64,000 bases of DNA from Spirochaetota bacterium (GCA_013151965.1 JAADHF010000126.1:1-64000), one strand, 5' to 3'; shown: positions 28,246 to 36,440, numbered from the stretch's first letter. The notes: a model not told the origin generated them from the sequence alone. A program made the numbers and translations.

Positions 28246-29377
28246 GACGAAAGATTTACATGAGGGAATGCGTTTTGATAAGCCGGTATATATAGATGGC
28301 GAGAATATTCTTGTTCCTCCGGGAATCCCGTTGAAACAGAAAGATATCGACCGGCTGTTGAAATGGGAAATAGAAGAAGTTCAGACAGAGGGACAGCTGA
28401 TACGTGATATATCAGATGTACTGAAAGGTTCCGGCGGAGAAGAAAAACTCTGGGAAATACCAAGAGAAAAAGAATATGTCAGGGTTTATCTTTCGTCGAT
28501 AGAGAAGATGTCGGAGATTTTCGCAGACATCAGAGATAAAAATGATGTTTTTCATTCAAGAATCGATAATCTTTTAAATGAACTTTTAACGGCAGTAAAA
28601 GAACATACAAATGAGATGATACAGCTGACAATTTTCGGCGGTATTGCAGATAATAAATTTTCAAGAAGTGCGGTCAATTGCACGGTTCTGTCAACGGTTA
28701 TAGGCATGACATTAAAAATTATAAGTCACCGGCTTATTCAAATTGCAACAGGGGCGCTTTTGCACGATGTCGGTATGCTGAGAGTCCCTTCAGATATACT
28801 GGATAAAAAGGATAAACTGGCTCCTGATGAATTAAATCAAATAAGGACTCATCCGATTCATTCTTACAGGATAATTACGCAGCAGTTAAAATATCCCGAA
28901 ACAATTGCAGCTATTGCTCTACAGCATCATGAAAGATGGGACGGCAATGGTTATCCGCGAAAACTTCACGGCAACGATATTTTGCTTTCTTCCAGGATAG
29001 TTTCAGTGGCGGATGCATATGAAGCTATGATAAGCGAGCGTCCCTACAGGAATTCAATGATCGGCTACAGTGCAATGAAAGCTATTCTCAGCGATAATGG
29101 AAGAATGTTCGATCCTACTATTATAAAGGCGTTTTTAAACAGTATGGGTATATTCCCCATAGGGAGCATAGTGCAGCTTAATGATTCAAGTATCGGGAGA
29201 GTTATAGAAACACATACTGCAGCCCCTTTAAGGCCTCGTCTGGAGCTTATCATCGATGAATATGGTGATAAATATGCCGAGACTCAGGTTGTCGATCTGC
29301 TGAAAAAAAAGAATCTTTTTATTGTAAAAGCGATAGATTTAAAAGAGTTAAATGAAGGTTCCGGGCTTGAACAGTAA
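28232..29377 (+). CDS. HD-GYP domain protein, probable cyclic-di-GMP phosphodiesterase
   Basis: This 381-residue protein has an N-terminal DUF3391-like region (IKTKDLHEGMRFDKPVYID) and an HD-GYP domain from about 160. The metal-binding HD is in LLHDVGMLRVP, the HPIHS and LQHHERWDGNGYPRKLHG motifs are complete, and ADAYEAMISERPYR follows. Such enzymes hydrolyse cyclic-di-GMP and so promote motility. Its position after FliK- and FlhB-like genes suggests a link to flagellar control; that link is inferred. Confidence 0.9.
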   Translation: MRQIKTKDLHEGMRFDKPVYIDGENILVPPGIPLKQKDIDRLLKWEIEEVQTEGQLIRDISDVLKGSGGEEKLWEIPREKEYVRVYLSSIEKMSEIFADIRDKNDVFHSRIDNLLNELLTAVKEHTNEMIQLTIFGGIADNKFSRSAVNCTVLSTVIGMTLKIISHRLIQIATGALLHDVGMLRVPSDILDKKDKLAPDELNQIRTHPIHSYRIITQQLKYPETIAAIALQHHERWDGNGYPRKLHGNDILLSSRIVSVADAYEAMISERPYRNSMIGYSAMKAILSDNGRMFDPTIIKAFLNSMGIFPIGSIVQLNDSSIGRVIETHTAAPLRPRLELIIDEYGDKYAETQVVDLLKKKNLFIVKAIDLKELNEGSGLEQ

Positions 29378-29726
29378 GGAGAAGGGCAGGCGCGGGGAAG
29401 ACTTCGCAGCATTATACTTAAGCAAAAAAGGGTATGATATTATAAGCAGGAATTTCAGATCGAAATGGGGAGAAATAGATATTATTGCCGGCAGGAAGGA
29501 TACATTAACATTTTTTGAGATAAAATATTGGGGCAGTTATTCCTATGAAGATTTGGAATATGCAATAAACAAAAGGAAACAGAGCAGGATTGTGAGAACA
29601 GCAAAATATTTTTTATATAAAAATCCCGGGTATTATTCGAAAAGAAAGATATTCGATGTCATTTATTTAAATGAAAACACCGGGAAATTAAGGCATATTG
29701 CAGAGGCATTTTCCGGAGAAGAATAA
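29352..29726 (+). CDS. yraN: YraN-family (UPF0102) nuclease-like protein
   Basis: This 124-residue protein has the restriction-endonuclease-like fold signature KGRRGEDFAALYLSKKGYDII, then WGEIDIIAGRKDTLTFFEIKYW, where GEIDII...FxEIK matches the catalytic E-D-ExK pattern (Q/E-I-K variant). The biochemical role is not settled; some members act as DNA nucleases. It overlaps the HD-GYP gene by 26 bases. The start could instead be the TTG five codons on. Confidence 0.9.
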   Translation: MKVPGLNSKEKGRRGEDFAALYLSKKGYDIISRNFRSKWGEIDIIAGRKDTLTFFEIKYWGSYSYEDLEYAINKRKQSRIVRTAKYFLYKNPGYYSKRKIFDVIYLNENTGKLRHIAEAFSGEE

Positions 29727-29728
29727 AA

Positions 29729-29866
29729 GTGGTAAGAATTGCGAAAAAATCAGATCCTAAACGGCTGGATGAACTAAAAAGAAAAATCAATGATGAAAAC
29801 TATGTTATGAATGCCATAATCAAAATTGCGCAGGATTTAACAAAGAATCTTTTAAGAGAGGATTAG
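29729..29866 (+). CDS. Small protein of 45 residues, unknown
   Basis: This ORF was not in the track. GTG at 29729 with GGAG about 10 bases upstream opens a 45-codon frame ending TAG at 29864-29866, filling the gap between yraN and the next gene exactly (one base before the next ATG). The product is highly charged and helical: RIAKKSDPKRLDELKRKI, then NAIIKIAQDLTKNLL. The tight fit in the operon supports translation. No family is recognised; it may be a small binding partner. Confidence 0.6.
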   Translation: MVRIAKKSDPKRLDELKRKINDENYVMNAIIKIAQDLTKNLLRED

Positions 29867-29867
29867 C

Positions 29868-30233
29868 ATGGGAAGGGTCAATGAGCAGAATAGAAGAAAG
29901 TATAATAATCCCAGGAGAAACAACCGGGAAAAATATGATTTACCGAAGTGTCCTGTCTGCGAAAAATATATCAGAGATGTTTACTCTGCAGTATCCTACA
30001 GTGTAACGCAGACACCTGCGCATTTTAATTGTATTCTTAATGAACTTAAAGATGCCAATGAATTAAAGCCGAATGAAAAAATATGTTATCTAGGCAGCGG
30101 GAGCTTTGGAATTGTACAATTCAGAGGTCCTGAAAGCCCGATTCGTATTTTTATACGCAAGAGAATCCAATACGAGGAAAAAGACAATAATCCGGAATGG
30201 AGAGAAAAACTTCCGCTGAAAACTTCTTTGTGA
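29868..30233 (+). CDS. Small protein with a C-x2-C...H-x2-C zinc-binding motif, unknown
   Basis: This 121-residue protein has a basic, Asn/Arg-rich N-terminus (NRRKYNNPRRNNREK) followed by KCPVCEKYIRD and, 24 residues later, AHFNC, which together make a likely CCHC zinc site. A C-terminal strand FGIVQFRG and basic segment IRIFIRKRIQ follow. The basic surface suggests nucleic acid binding. It ends the operon that began at ffh. Confidence 0.68.
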   Translation: MGRVNEQNRRKYNNPRRNNREKYDLPKCPVCEKYIRDVYSAVSYSVTQTPAHFNCILNELKDANELKPNEKICYLGSGSFGIVQFRGPESPIRIFIRKRIQYEEKDNNPEWREKLPLKTSL

Positions 30234-30257
30234 TTCTGCGGGATGTAGTTTTTAGTC

Positions 30258-30285
30258 TTGAATAATTATCTTTTTATGCTATTAT
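30258..30285 (+). promoter_or_regulatory. Sigma70 promoter for the PadR gene
   Basis: TTGAAT (30258-30263), 16 bases, then an extended -10 TGC-TATTAT (30277-30285). The leader of about 20 bases carries AAGGAG before the ATG at 30314. Confidence 0.6.
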
Positions 30286-30313
30286 AAAATCAGAAGGTTA
30301 ATAAGGAGTTGGT

Positions 30314-30844
30314 ATGTCTTTAAAATATGCATTATTGGGGTTGCTTGCGGAAAGTCCTAAATACGGTTATGAAATAAAACAGAATTTTGAATCCACATTG
30401 GGTAATGTATGGTCCGTTTCATATGGTCAGTTATATCCCACTCTTCGGAGACTTTCCGAATTAGGATGGGTTACAAAGAAAACCGCACCGGGTAAAAAAG
30501 CGGCAGAAAAAAATATTTACTTTATTACGGATACCGGAAAAAAGGTACTCGACGAATGGCTTTTAAAGCCTCTCAGGTTCAGCTATAAGGTAAAGGATGA
30601 ATTTACATTAAAATTTCTCTTTTTCAAGAAGCTCCCGAAAGATAAGGTTCTGGAATATCTTAAAATGCAGCAGAAAAAAACATTACTGCAGAGGGAGAGC
30701 TTTCAGCGAACACTTGTTTCCATACGTGACGAAATCGATTACTACCTTCAGGCTATCATCAGGAAAGGGGTAATACATTTAGAAGCGGAAAATCAATGGC
30801 TCGAAGAGGTTATTACCGACCTGGAAACTTCTTCAATGGAATAA
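30314..30844 (+). CDS. PadR-family transcriptional regulator
   Basis: This 176-residue protein has the PadR winged helix: LKYALLGLLAESPKYGYEIKQNFE, then SYGQLYPTLRRLSELGWVTKK and NIYFITDTGKKVLDEWL. The C-terminal half is the helical dimerisation region of subfamily 2. PadR proteins repress neighbouring transport or stress genes on ligand binding. Here it stands alone, so the target is unclear; it may be itself. It has its own promoter and a strong ribosome site. Confidence 0.93.
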   Translation: MSLKYALLGLLAESPKYGYEIKQNFESTLGNVWSVSYGQLYPTLRRLSELGWVTKKTAPGKKAAEKNIYFITDTGKKVLDEWLLKPLRFSYKVKDEFTLKFLFFKKLPKDKVLEYLKMQQKKTLLQRESFQRTLVSIRDEIDYYLQAIIRKGVIHLEAENQWLEEVITDLETSSME

Positions 30845-30854
30845 ACAATACAAT

Positions 30855-31574
30855 TTATTTATACTGTCTCATTTCATCCAATACCTGCAGAGCCTTATTC
30901 TTTACCGTTCGTATGTAGCTGCCCTGAGCTATTTTTACAAGAGCTCTGTATGCTGAGGGATCTTTTATGCCGTTGTTTTTCCTGGCAATTTTTTCCAGAG
31001 ACAGAATGATTGCATATGCAAAATTATTGTCGGGTTTCCGGGGGTCCTGTGCATTTAAGGCGAACAGAAGAGCCTTGACAACTTCGTTATTCTTGTTTAA
31101 TCCGATTGTACCCAGGGCATATGCCGCTTCGGATTTTACCATTGGTTCATTGTCGTTTAGAAGCACGGCTATTAAAGCGTCCTTTGCCTGCTCTCCTCCG
31201 ATTTTACCAAGGAGATTACATGCCCGTCTTCTTACTTCGGGGAAATAGTTTACCAGCCGATGATTTTCGAGAACTTTTCGGCCTATCCCTTCCATGGAAA
31301 GATATTCCAGTACAAATTCCACTTTGCGGTTATCCTGGTTGACAGAACCGTTATCGATCTGTTTTTCCAGATCATCAAGTGCTTTTAACTTCATATCCCT
31401 TTTGCCGGAAAAAGCTTTTTCTCTGAGAATCTGGAATTCAATATCCTGCAGGTAAAGTTCTTCTACCGTCAGCTGCTTTTTGTTCTTTTTCTCCGTACTG
31501 TTCTGTGCGGCAAGAGGTACGGTTATAACGAGTATAAGAATAATCGATAATATAAGATAATGCTTTGCTTTCAT
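30855..31574 (-). CDS. Periplasmic HEAT-repeat protein
   Basis: I start at 31574 (239 residues), where GGGAG precedes an ATG opening a clear signal peptide (KHYLILSIILILVITVPLAAQ). The ORF-track start at 31598 overlaps the lipoprotein gene. The mature part contains HEAT/PBS-lyase-type helical pairs: VRRRACNLLGKIGGEQAKDALIAVL and VKSEAAYALGTIGLN. These form a scaffold, not an enzyme. The upstream lipoprotein gene is 13 bases away, so the two are probably co-transcribed. Confidence 0.8.
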   Translation of the reverse strand: MKAKHYLILSIILILVITVPLAAQNSTEKKNKKQLTVEELYLQDIEFQILREKAFSGKRDMKLKALDDLEKQIDNGSVNQDNRKVEFVLEYLSMEGIGRKVLENHRLVNYFPEVRRRACNLLGKIGGEQAKDALIAVLLNDNEPMVKSEAAYALGTIGLNKNNEVVKALLFALNAQDPRKPDNNFAYAIILSLEKIARKNNGIKDPSAYRALVKIAQGSYIRTVKNKALQVLDEMRQYK

Positions 31575-31587
31575 AGCTACTCCCTTT

Positions 31588-32202
31588 TCATCTGGCACCT
31601 ACTTCCCATTGGCCTTCGTTTTTAACAAGCCAGTATAGAATAATAGGTGTATTGTTTACTATAGTTATTGCTTTTACATGTGTTTTGTCAATCATTTCAA
31701 TCTTATCAAGCCGGGCATTTGCACGGCTGGGAACAACGACATAGTCAAAGTAATCCTTTAGAGATTTAAGTTGTACATTATTGCGCTTCAGTATGGCACT
31801 GGAAGACATTCTATTTAGAAAATCCGGATCGCTTCTCTTTGCTATATACCGATCGGTAAGATAACCGACCCATTTTTCATAATCCTTATCACTTATAATA
31901 CGGTTTAATTTCTTAATTGTGAATTCTATTTCTTCGAATGTTTTATCGTATAGTTCCTTTGTAACTGTAAAATTACTTTTTTCTTCCGCTTCTTTCGAAG
32001 GTGTCTGTACTTTTGTTTCTTCAGCCGGCTTTTCTGCTTGTTTTTTCGCAGGTACGGCAGTGGATTCGGCCAAAGATGCTGCTGCTTCCTTCTTTTTAAC
32101 GGGTTCGGCAGCGGCATTCAGCGGCTTTTTGCCCGATACACAGGATATAAAAAGAAAGAGAGACAAAATCAACAGGATTGGTAATATTTTCCTTTTATTC
32201 AT
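31588..32202 (-). CDS. Lipoprotein, unknown
   Basis: This 204-residue protein has a lipoprotein signal (ILPILLILSLFLFISC) followed by an Ala/Lys/Glu-rich linker of about 55 residues and a folded C-terminal domain. That domain (TVTKELYDKTFEEIEFTIKKL; EKWVGYLTDRY) resembles an NTF2-like or DUF4440-like small domain, though not firmly. The ATG lies about 9 bases after the -10 box of its promoter with no ribosome site, so the mRNA is probably leaderless. Confidence 0.72.
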   Translation of the reverse strand: MNKRKILPILLILSLFLFISCVSGKKPLNAAAEPVKKKEAAASLAESTAVPAKKQAEKPAEETKVQTPSKEAEEKSNFTVTKELYDKTFEEIEFTIKKLNRIISDKDYEKWVGYLTDRYIAKRSDPDFLNRMSSSAILKRNNVQLKSLKDYFDYVVVPSRANARLDKIEMIDKTHVKAITIVNNTPIILYWLVKNEGQWEVGAR

Positions 32203-32211
32203 TTAAAATAT

Positions 32212-32240
32212 ATTTTATATCCTGAAATACCTTTTGTCAA
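32212..32240 (-). promoter_or_regulatory. Sigma70 promoter for the lipoprotein/HEAT genes, probably leaderless
   Basis: On the minus strand a perfect TTGACA and TAAAAT are 17 bases apart. The ATG at 32202 begins 9 bases after the -10 box, so any leader would be 2-3 bases. It diverges from the coaD promoter, with 16 bases between the two -35 boxes. Confidence 0.65.
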
Positions 32241-32256
32241 AGATAATTTTAATATG

Positions 32257-32285
32257 TTGACTGCCTGGTTATTTAGAGTTAAATT
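32257..32285 (+). promoter_or_regulatory. Sigma70 promoter for coaD, probably leaderless
   Basis: TTGACT (32257-32262), 17 bases, then TAAATT (32280-32285). The ATG at 32294 begins 8 bases after the -10 box and no ribosome site is present. Confidence 0.5.
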
Positions 32286-32293
32286 AAGTAACT

Positions 32294-32770
32294 ATGTTTA
32301 AGGTAATATATCCCGGTTCTTTCGATCCGCCGACAAACGGCCATCTGGATATAATGAAAAGGGCTTCCGTTCTGTTCGATCAGCTGGAAGTGGTTATCGC
32401 TGTTAATCCTCAAAAGAATTATTTTATTCCGGCAGAGGAAAGACTTAAGATGATAAGGATAATGGTAAAAGATCTTAATAATGTAAAGGTCGTAACGTGG
32501 GAAGGTCTTGTGGTTGATTATGCGGAAAAAACTAATGCAAGGATAATTCTAAGAGGAGTGCGGGCTTTGTCCGATTTTGATTATGAGTTTGAGTTATCCA
32601 TGATTAATAAAGCCCTGAATCAGAAGATCGAAACGATATTTTTGCCGACCGATCAGAAATATTTTGTTTTAAGGTCTTCCGCCATAAGAGAACTTGCCAT
32701 GTTTCACGGGGATATATCGGAGATGGTTCCCCCTGTCGTAGAGCAGGCATTAATGAGAAAATGTAAATAA
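32294..32770 (+). CDS. coaD: Phosphopantetheine adenylyltransferase
   Basis: This 158-residue enzyme makes dephospho-CoA from phosphopantetheine and ATP. The nucleotidyltransferase motif YPGSFDPPTNGHLDI (with the HxGH-type TNGH) and the closing SSAIRELAMFHGDISEMVP are conserved, as is ILRGVRALSDFDYEFELSM. The start codon falls almost on the predicted transcription start. The rpmF-acpP-rnc unit follows with its own promoter; acpP also uses phosphopantetheine. Confidence 0.97.
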   Translation: MFKVIYPGSFDPPTNGHLDIMKRASVLFDQLEVVIAVNPQKNYFIPAEERLKMIRIMVKDLNNVKVVTWEGLVVDYAEKTNARIILRGVRALSDFDYEFELSMINKALNQKIETIFLPTDQKYFVLRSSAIRELAMFHGDISEMVPPVVEQALMRKCK

Positions 32771-32774
32771 TGCC

Positions 32775-32803
32775 TTGACATTGTATTGCCGGATAGGTTA
32801 ATT
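32775..32803 (+). promoter_or_regulatory. Sigma70 promoter for rpmF-acpP-rnc
   Basis: A perfect TTGACA (32775-32780), 17 bases, then TTAATT (32798-32803). The leader of about 35 bases carries GAGG before the rpmF ATG. Confidence 0.6.
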
Positions 32804-32843
32804 TTCACTAAATCCTAAATCTGTATTTGTGAGGTAGAATATA

Positions 32844-33032
32844 ATGGCTGTTCCTAAAAGTAAAACATCGAAAGCAAAAAGCAGGGGCAGAAGAGCGATC
32901 AATATGCGTTTTAAAACAAAAACTCTTATTGAGTGTCCCAGTTGCGGAAACAAAGTACTTCTGCACAGGGTATGTCCGAAATGCGGTTTCTATAGAGGCA
33001 GACAGATTTTTAAGCCGGAAGAAATAGCTTAG
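32844..33032 (+). CDS. rpmF: Ribosomal protein L32
   Basis: This 62-residue protein begins AVPKSKTSKAKSRGRRA, typical of L32, and has a zinc ribbon with CPSC and CPKC pairs (the C+ form). L32 is a late-assembling 50S protein. As in many bacteria it is next to fatty-acid synthesis genes, here acpP; the usual yceD neighbour is absent. Confidence 0.97.
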   Translation: MAVPKSKTSKAKSRGRRAINMRFKTKTLIECPSCGNKVLLHRVCPKCGFYRGRQIFKPEEIA

Positions 33033-33076
33033 ATCCCTGCTGATAAGAATAAAACAAAACTTAGGAGGAAATCTTT

Positions 33077-33316
33077 ATGGATGAACTTTTTGAGAAGATA
33101 AAAAAGTTAATTGCGGATAGGCTGGAAATTGAGGAGGATAAAATTACCCTCGATTCGACATTCAGACAGGACCTCGGAGCTGACAGTCTTGATACATACG
33201 AACTTGTATATGCCATAGAAGAGGAATTAGGTATTAGTATTCCCGATGAAAAAGCAAATGAATTCGAAACTGTTCGTGATGCCTATGATTATATTAAATC
33301 ACAGCAGGGGAAATAA
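33077..33316 (+). CDS. acpP: Acyl carrier protein
   Basis: This 79-residue acidic protein carries growing acyl chains on phosphopantetheine attached to the serine of GADSLDTYEL. The preceding DSTFRQDLGAD and following YAIEEELGISIPDE are fully typical. AGGAGG precedes the ATG. It lies between rpmF and rnc, an order common in bacteria. Confidence 0.98.
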   Translation: MDELFEKIKKLIADRLEIEEDKITLDSTFRQDLGADSLDTYELVYAIEEELGISIPDEKANEFETVRDAYDYIKSQQGK

Positions 33317-33327
33317 AATAGATATTC

Positions 33328-34080
33328 ATGGCTCTCTTTCATAGGGCACCTGTTTTCAGGACTCCGTCAGTTTCTTCTGAACGAAAAAAAGAACTACAAT
33401 TATTTGAGAAACATATGGGTATCAGGTTTAAGAGCCTCGGGCTCTTAAACCTTGCTTTTACTCATAGGTCATTTGCAAACGAATCTTCCGAGGATATCGA
33501 GAATAACGAGAAACTGGAATTTCTCGGCGATTCGGTACTCGGACTGGTCACGAGTGAATACCTTTTTCTTTTACTGCGTGATAAAAACGAAGGTGTTCTT
33601 GCAAAGATAAAATCTTTTGTAGTCAGTGAAAACAGCCTTTCCGAAATTGCCAGGAAGATAAAAGTTGACAACTTTATTTTGATAGGACGCGGGGAAGAGT
33701 TTTCGGGCGGCAGATCTAAAAAGGCTCTTCTTGCAGATACAACGGAAGCTATTATCGGTGCTTATTATATCGATTCGGGTTTTTACGCTGCAAGAGAGTT
33801 TGTCCTTAAATTACTCATACCCGAAATAGAGAAGGTGCTGGAAAACAAGCACGAAAAAGATTTTAAAACGCTTCTGCAGGAATATGTACAGAAGAGGTTT
33901 AAAACTCACCCCAAATACAGAGTTGTACGTAAGACAGGCCCCGATCATGATAAAACATTCTGGATAGAGGTTTCTGTTCAAAACAGAACATACGGCCCGG
34001 GCAAAGGCAAAAATAAGAAAGAAGCGGAACAGAGCGCCGCAGGTATAGCATACACAAGTCTTACCGGTAATTCCTTGTAA
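33328..34080 (+). CDS. rnc: Ribonuclease III
   Basis: This 250-residue enzyme cuts double-stranded RNA in rRNA and mRNA processing. The catalytic signature NEKLEFLGDSVLGLV and the second acidic patch DTTEAIIGAYYIDSG are intact. A C-terminal double-stranded RNA-binding domain (LLQEYVQKRFKTHPKYRV onward, ending KKEAEQSAAGIAY) follows. The N-terminal 25 residues before the family core are extra. It converges on the CCA enzyme gene. Confidence 0.97.
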   Translation: MALFHRAPVFRTPSVSSERKKELQLFEKHMGIRFKSLGLLNLAFTHRSFANESSEDIENNEKLEFLGDSVLGLVTSEYLFLLLRDKNEGVLAKIKSFVVSENSLSEIARKIKVDNFILIGRGEEFSGGRSKKALLADTTEAIIGAYYIDSGFYAAREFVLKLLIPEIEKVLENKHEKDFKTLLQEYVQKRFKTHPKYRVVRKTGPDHDKTFWIEVSVQNRTYGPGKGKNKKEAEQSAAGIAYTSLTGNSL

Positions 34081-34096
34081 CGAAAGGAAAGCGGTT

Positions 34097-35449
34097 TTAA
34101 CTTTCTTTAAGCCTTTCCGTATAGTAATTTTTTGCCATGTTAATAAGTGTTCTTCTGTTATTTGTTTCAGGATCTTCTAAAACAGATTCCAATAAGAAAT
34201 CAAGGATAATACCGATTTTATATCCTTCTTTAATGCCTATAGCTTTCATTATATCATTGCCGTTAATATTCAGATCCTTAATCGTAAGGGCCTGATCTTT
34301 CTGTTTGATAGTTTCTATTCTATCCATCAGTTTAATCAGATTATCGGATATAAAGTACCTGTTGCAGGTACCAATCTGGTCTGCACGGCGTAACCGGATA
34401 AGGTCTGCAATATTTTCCTGTCCGACTCTTGCAATAAACCTTCTTAACGCTGCATCACTCCAATCATCGGTATAGTTAAACATGTGATGTTTTATAAGAT
34501 GGACAACCCTGGTTGTTATGGAATTCGGGAATTTCAGCCTTTTTAAAATAGTTTGTGCCATATCGGCGGATAGAGTTTCATGTCCGTGAAATCTGGGTTC
34601 GCCGTCTTTATCGTAGGTGAGGGTTCCCGGTTTACCAATATCATGCAAAAGAGCCGACAGCCGTACTGCAAGATTATTGTAAGGCGCAGCATCACATGAA
34701 AATAGGGAATGATAGAAAACATCATAGCAATGGAGGGATCTCTGTACAATACCGGAACCTTCTTCCAGTTCAGGTAATATATAATTAAGAAGTCCTGTTT
34801 CGTGCATACATAAAAAGCCGGTGGAGGGCTTATCAGAATTGAGTACACGGATAATTTCTTCTCTGATTCTTTCTTTTGAGATATTAATCAGAGCCGGTAA
34901 AGATGCTCTGATTGCCTGTTTCGTTTTCTCTTCCACATTAAAATTCAGTTGTGAGGAGAATCTGCATGCTCTTAAAAGTCTTAAACCGTCCTCCGAAAAG
35001 CGTTTTAACGGATCACCAATTGCCTTAATAAGCTTTTTTTTTATATCCGGCCTTCCATTATGAGGATCAATAATTATTCGTTTGTGCAGGTCATAAGCAA
35101 TTGCATTAATTGTAAAGTCTCTTCTTTCTAAGTCTTCATAGATAGTGGGGACAAAAGTTACTTTCTCCGGATGTCTTCCGTCGGAATAATCCGATTCCGA
35201 ACGGAAGGTTGTTACTTCCAGTTTGATGTTTTTAAAAAGTACCGTGACGGTGCCGTGTTTTATTCCTGTCGGAATAACCTTTTTAAATAACTTCATTATG
35301 TCGTTAGGTTTGGCATCGGTTGCTATATCGAAATCTTCTACCCGGCGTTTCATGATAGTATCACGTACGGCCCCGCCTACTATGTAGCATTTAAAACCAT
35401 TGTTCTTAAGAATATCTGCAAACTGGTAAATAGTTTTCGGAAAATGCAT
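34097..35449 (-). CDS. cca: CCA-adding tRNA nucleotidyltransferase (PolyA-polymerase family) with HD domain
   Basis: At 450 residues it has an N-terminal class II nucleotidyltransferase head: CYIVGGAVRDTIM and the catalytic DFDIATDA, then RRDFTINAIAYD and RFSEDGLRLLRACRF. A middle HD domain (LLHDIGKPGTLTYD; FHGHETLSA) could act as phosphatase or phosphodiesterase. I prefer CCA enzyme to poly(A) polymerase because all three tRNA genes in this window lack an encoded CCA. The start has no ribosome site and lies 8 bases past the -10 box. Confidence 0.9.
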   Translation of the reverse strand: MHFPKTIYQFADILKNNGFKCYIVGGAVRDTIMKRRVEDFDIATDAKPNDIMKLFKKVIPTGIKHGTVTVLFKNIKLEVTTFRSESDYSDGRHPEKVTFVPTIYEDLERRDFTINAIAYDLHKRIIIDPHNGRPDIKKKLIKAIGDPLKRFSEDGLRLLRACRFSSQLNFNVEEKTKQAIRASLPALINISKERIREEIIRVLNSDKPSTGFLCMHETGLLNYILPELEEGSGIVQRSLHCYDVFYHSLFSCDAAPYNNLAVRLSALLHDIGKPGTLTYDKDGEPRFHGHETLSADMAQTILKRLKFPNSITTRVVHLIKHHMFNYTDDWSDAALRRFIARVGQENIADLIRLRRADQIGTCNRYFISDNLIKLMDRIETIKQKDQALTIKDLNINGNDIMKAIGIKEGYKIGIILDFLLESVLEDPETNNRRTLINMAKNYYTERLKES

Positions 35450-35457
35450 TATAATGA

Positions 35458-35487
35458 AAAGTAAATGATTAGATCAGTTAAGGTCAA
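35458..35487 (-). promoter_or_regulatory. Possible promoter for cca, probably leaderless
   Basis: Minus strand TTGACC and TACTTT are 18 bases apart. The ATG at 35449 starts 8 bases after the -10 box without a ribosome site. The -10 match is weak (4 of 6). Confidence 0.45.
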
Positions 35488-35500
35488 GCGTATTATAGAT

Positions 35501-35531
35501 TTAAAAAGCAGCCTTTTTTAAAGGCTGCTTT
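35501..35531 (-). terminator. Intrinsic terminator of flaB
   Basis: A perfect 12-base inverted repeat AAAGCAGCCTTT/AAAGGCTGCTTT with a 3-base loop lies 14 bases after the flaB stop. In the flaB direction the stem ends in TTTTT, the standard form. It also lies at the edge of the cca promoter. Confidence 0.85.
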
Positions 35532-35544
35532 AACTGTTTGCGTG

Positions 35545-36417
35545 TTATCTGAATAACTGTAATACCGTCTGCGGTTTTGTGTTTGCCTGTGCAAGCATTG
35601 CTGTTCCCGCCTGTACGAGTATCTGGTCTGTAACAAATTGAACCATCGCTTTGGCCATATCCGTATCACGGATTCTTGATTCGGCTGCCTGAAGATTTTC
35701 GGAACCTACGGAAAGACCTTTCATCGCGAACTCAAGACGATTCTGATATGCTCCGAGATCCGCTCTCTGTTTATTTACTATTGTGAGAGCATTATCAAGA
35801 ACACCGATCGCCATATTTGCCCTGTCCGGACTGGAGAGTGAGATAAATGTTGCTGAATTGGGAAGCCCGTTGGTTCCCTGAATCCCGAGTCCCTGAGCTG
35901 TCATGGTACCTATGTAGATTCTTTCACGCTGGTCCATGTTTGCACCGATATGGAACCACATGCTTGCCGTTATAACATTTTCACCGGTAGGACGTCCGAA
36001 TCTGCCTGTCATTACGTTCATGCCGTTAAACTGTGCATGAGATGCAATCCTGTTTACCTCGTCGACAAGCTGTGAGACTTCTACCTGAATCTGCATTCTG
36101 TCTTCCGAAGAATATATTCCGTTGGAGCTCTGAACAGCAAGTTCGCGCAGCCTCTGCAGAATATCCTCAGTTTCCTGAAGGTATCCTTCCGTTGTCTGAA
36201 TAAAAGAAACACCGTCTTCAGCATTTTTTTCCGCGCGCTGCAGCCCCCTGATCTGGGAACGCATCTTTTCGGAAACGGCAAGGCCGGAAGCATCGTCACC
36301 GGCTCGATTAATTCGATGACCGGAAGAGAGCTTTTCCATATCCTTGTCTACTGCCATGTTGTTAAATTTGAGCTGACGTTGAGCGAAGATGGCACTCATA
36401 TTGTGATTGATGATCAT
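35545..36417 (-). CDS. flaB: Flagellin FlaB (periplasmic flagellar core)
   Basis: This 290-residue protein has the conserved flagellin ends: [20 protein letters not shown] and [25 protein letters not shown] as two blocks at the N-terminus, and the C-terminal [16 protein letters not shown] and [14 protein letters not shown]. The middle is short, as in spirochaete FlaB, whose filaments lie in the periplasm. A GGAGG site lies 5 bases before the ATG. The leader holds a CsrA-like hairpin, a sigma28-type promoter lies upstream and a strong terminator downstream, so it is a single-gene unit. Confidence 0.97.
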   Translation of the reverse strand: MIINHNMSAIFAQRQLKFNNMAVDKDMEKLSSGHRINRAGDDASGLAVSEKMRSQIRGLQRAEKNAEDGVSFIQTTEGYLQETEDILQRLRELAVQSSNGIYSSEDRMQIQVEVSQLVDEVNRIASHAQFNGMNVMTGRFGRPTGENVITASMWFHIGANMDQRERIYIGTMTAQGLGIQGTNGLPNSATFISLSSPDRANMAIGVLDNALTIVNKQRADLGAYQNRLEFAMKGLSVGSENLQAAESRIRDTDMAKAMVQFVTDQILVQAGTAMLAQANTKPQTVLQLFR

Positions 36418-36440
36418 ACAATCCTCCTTGATAAATTATT

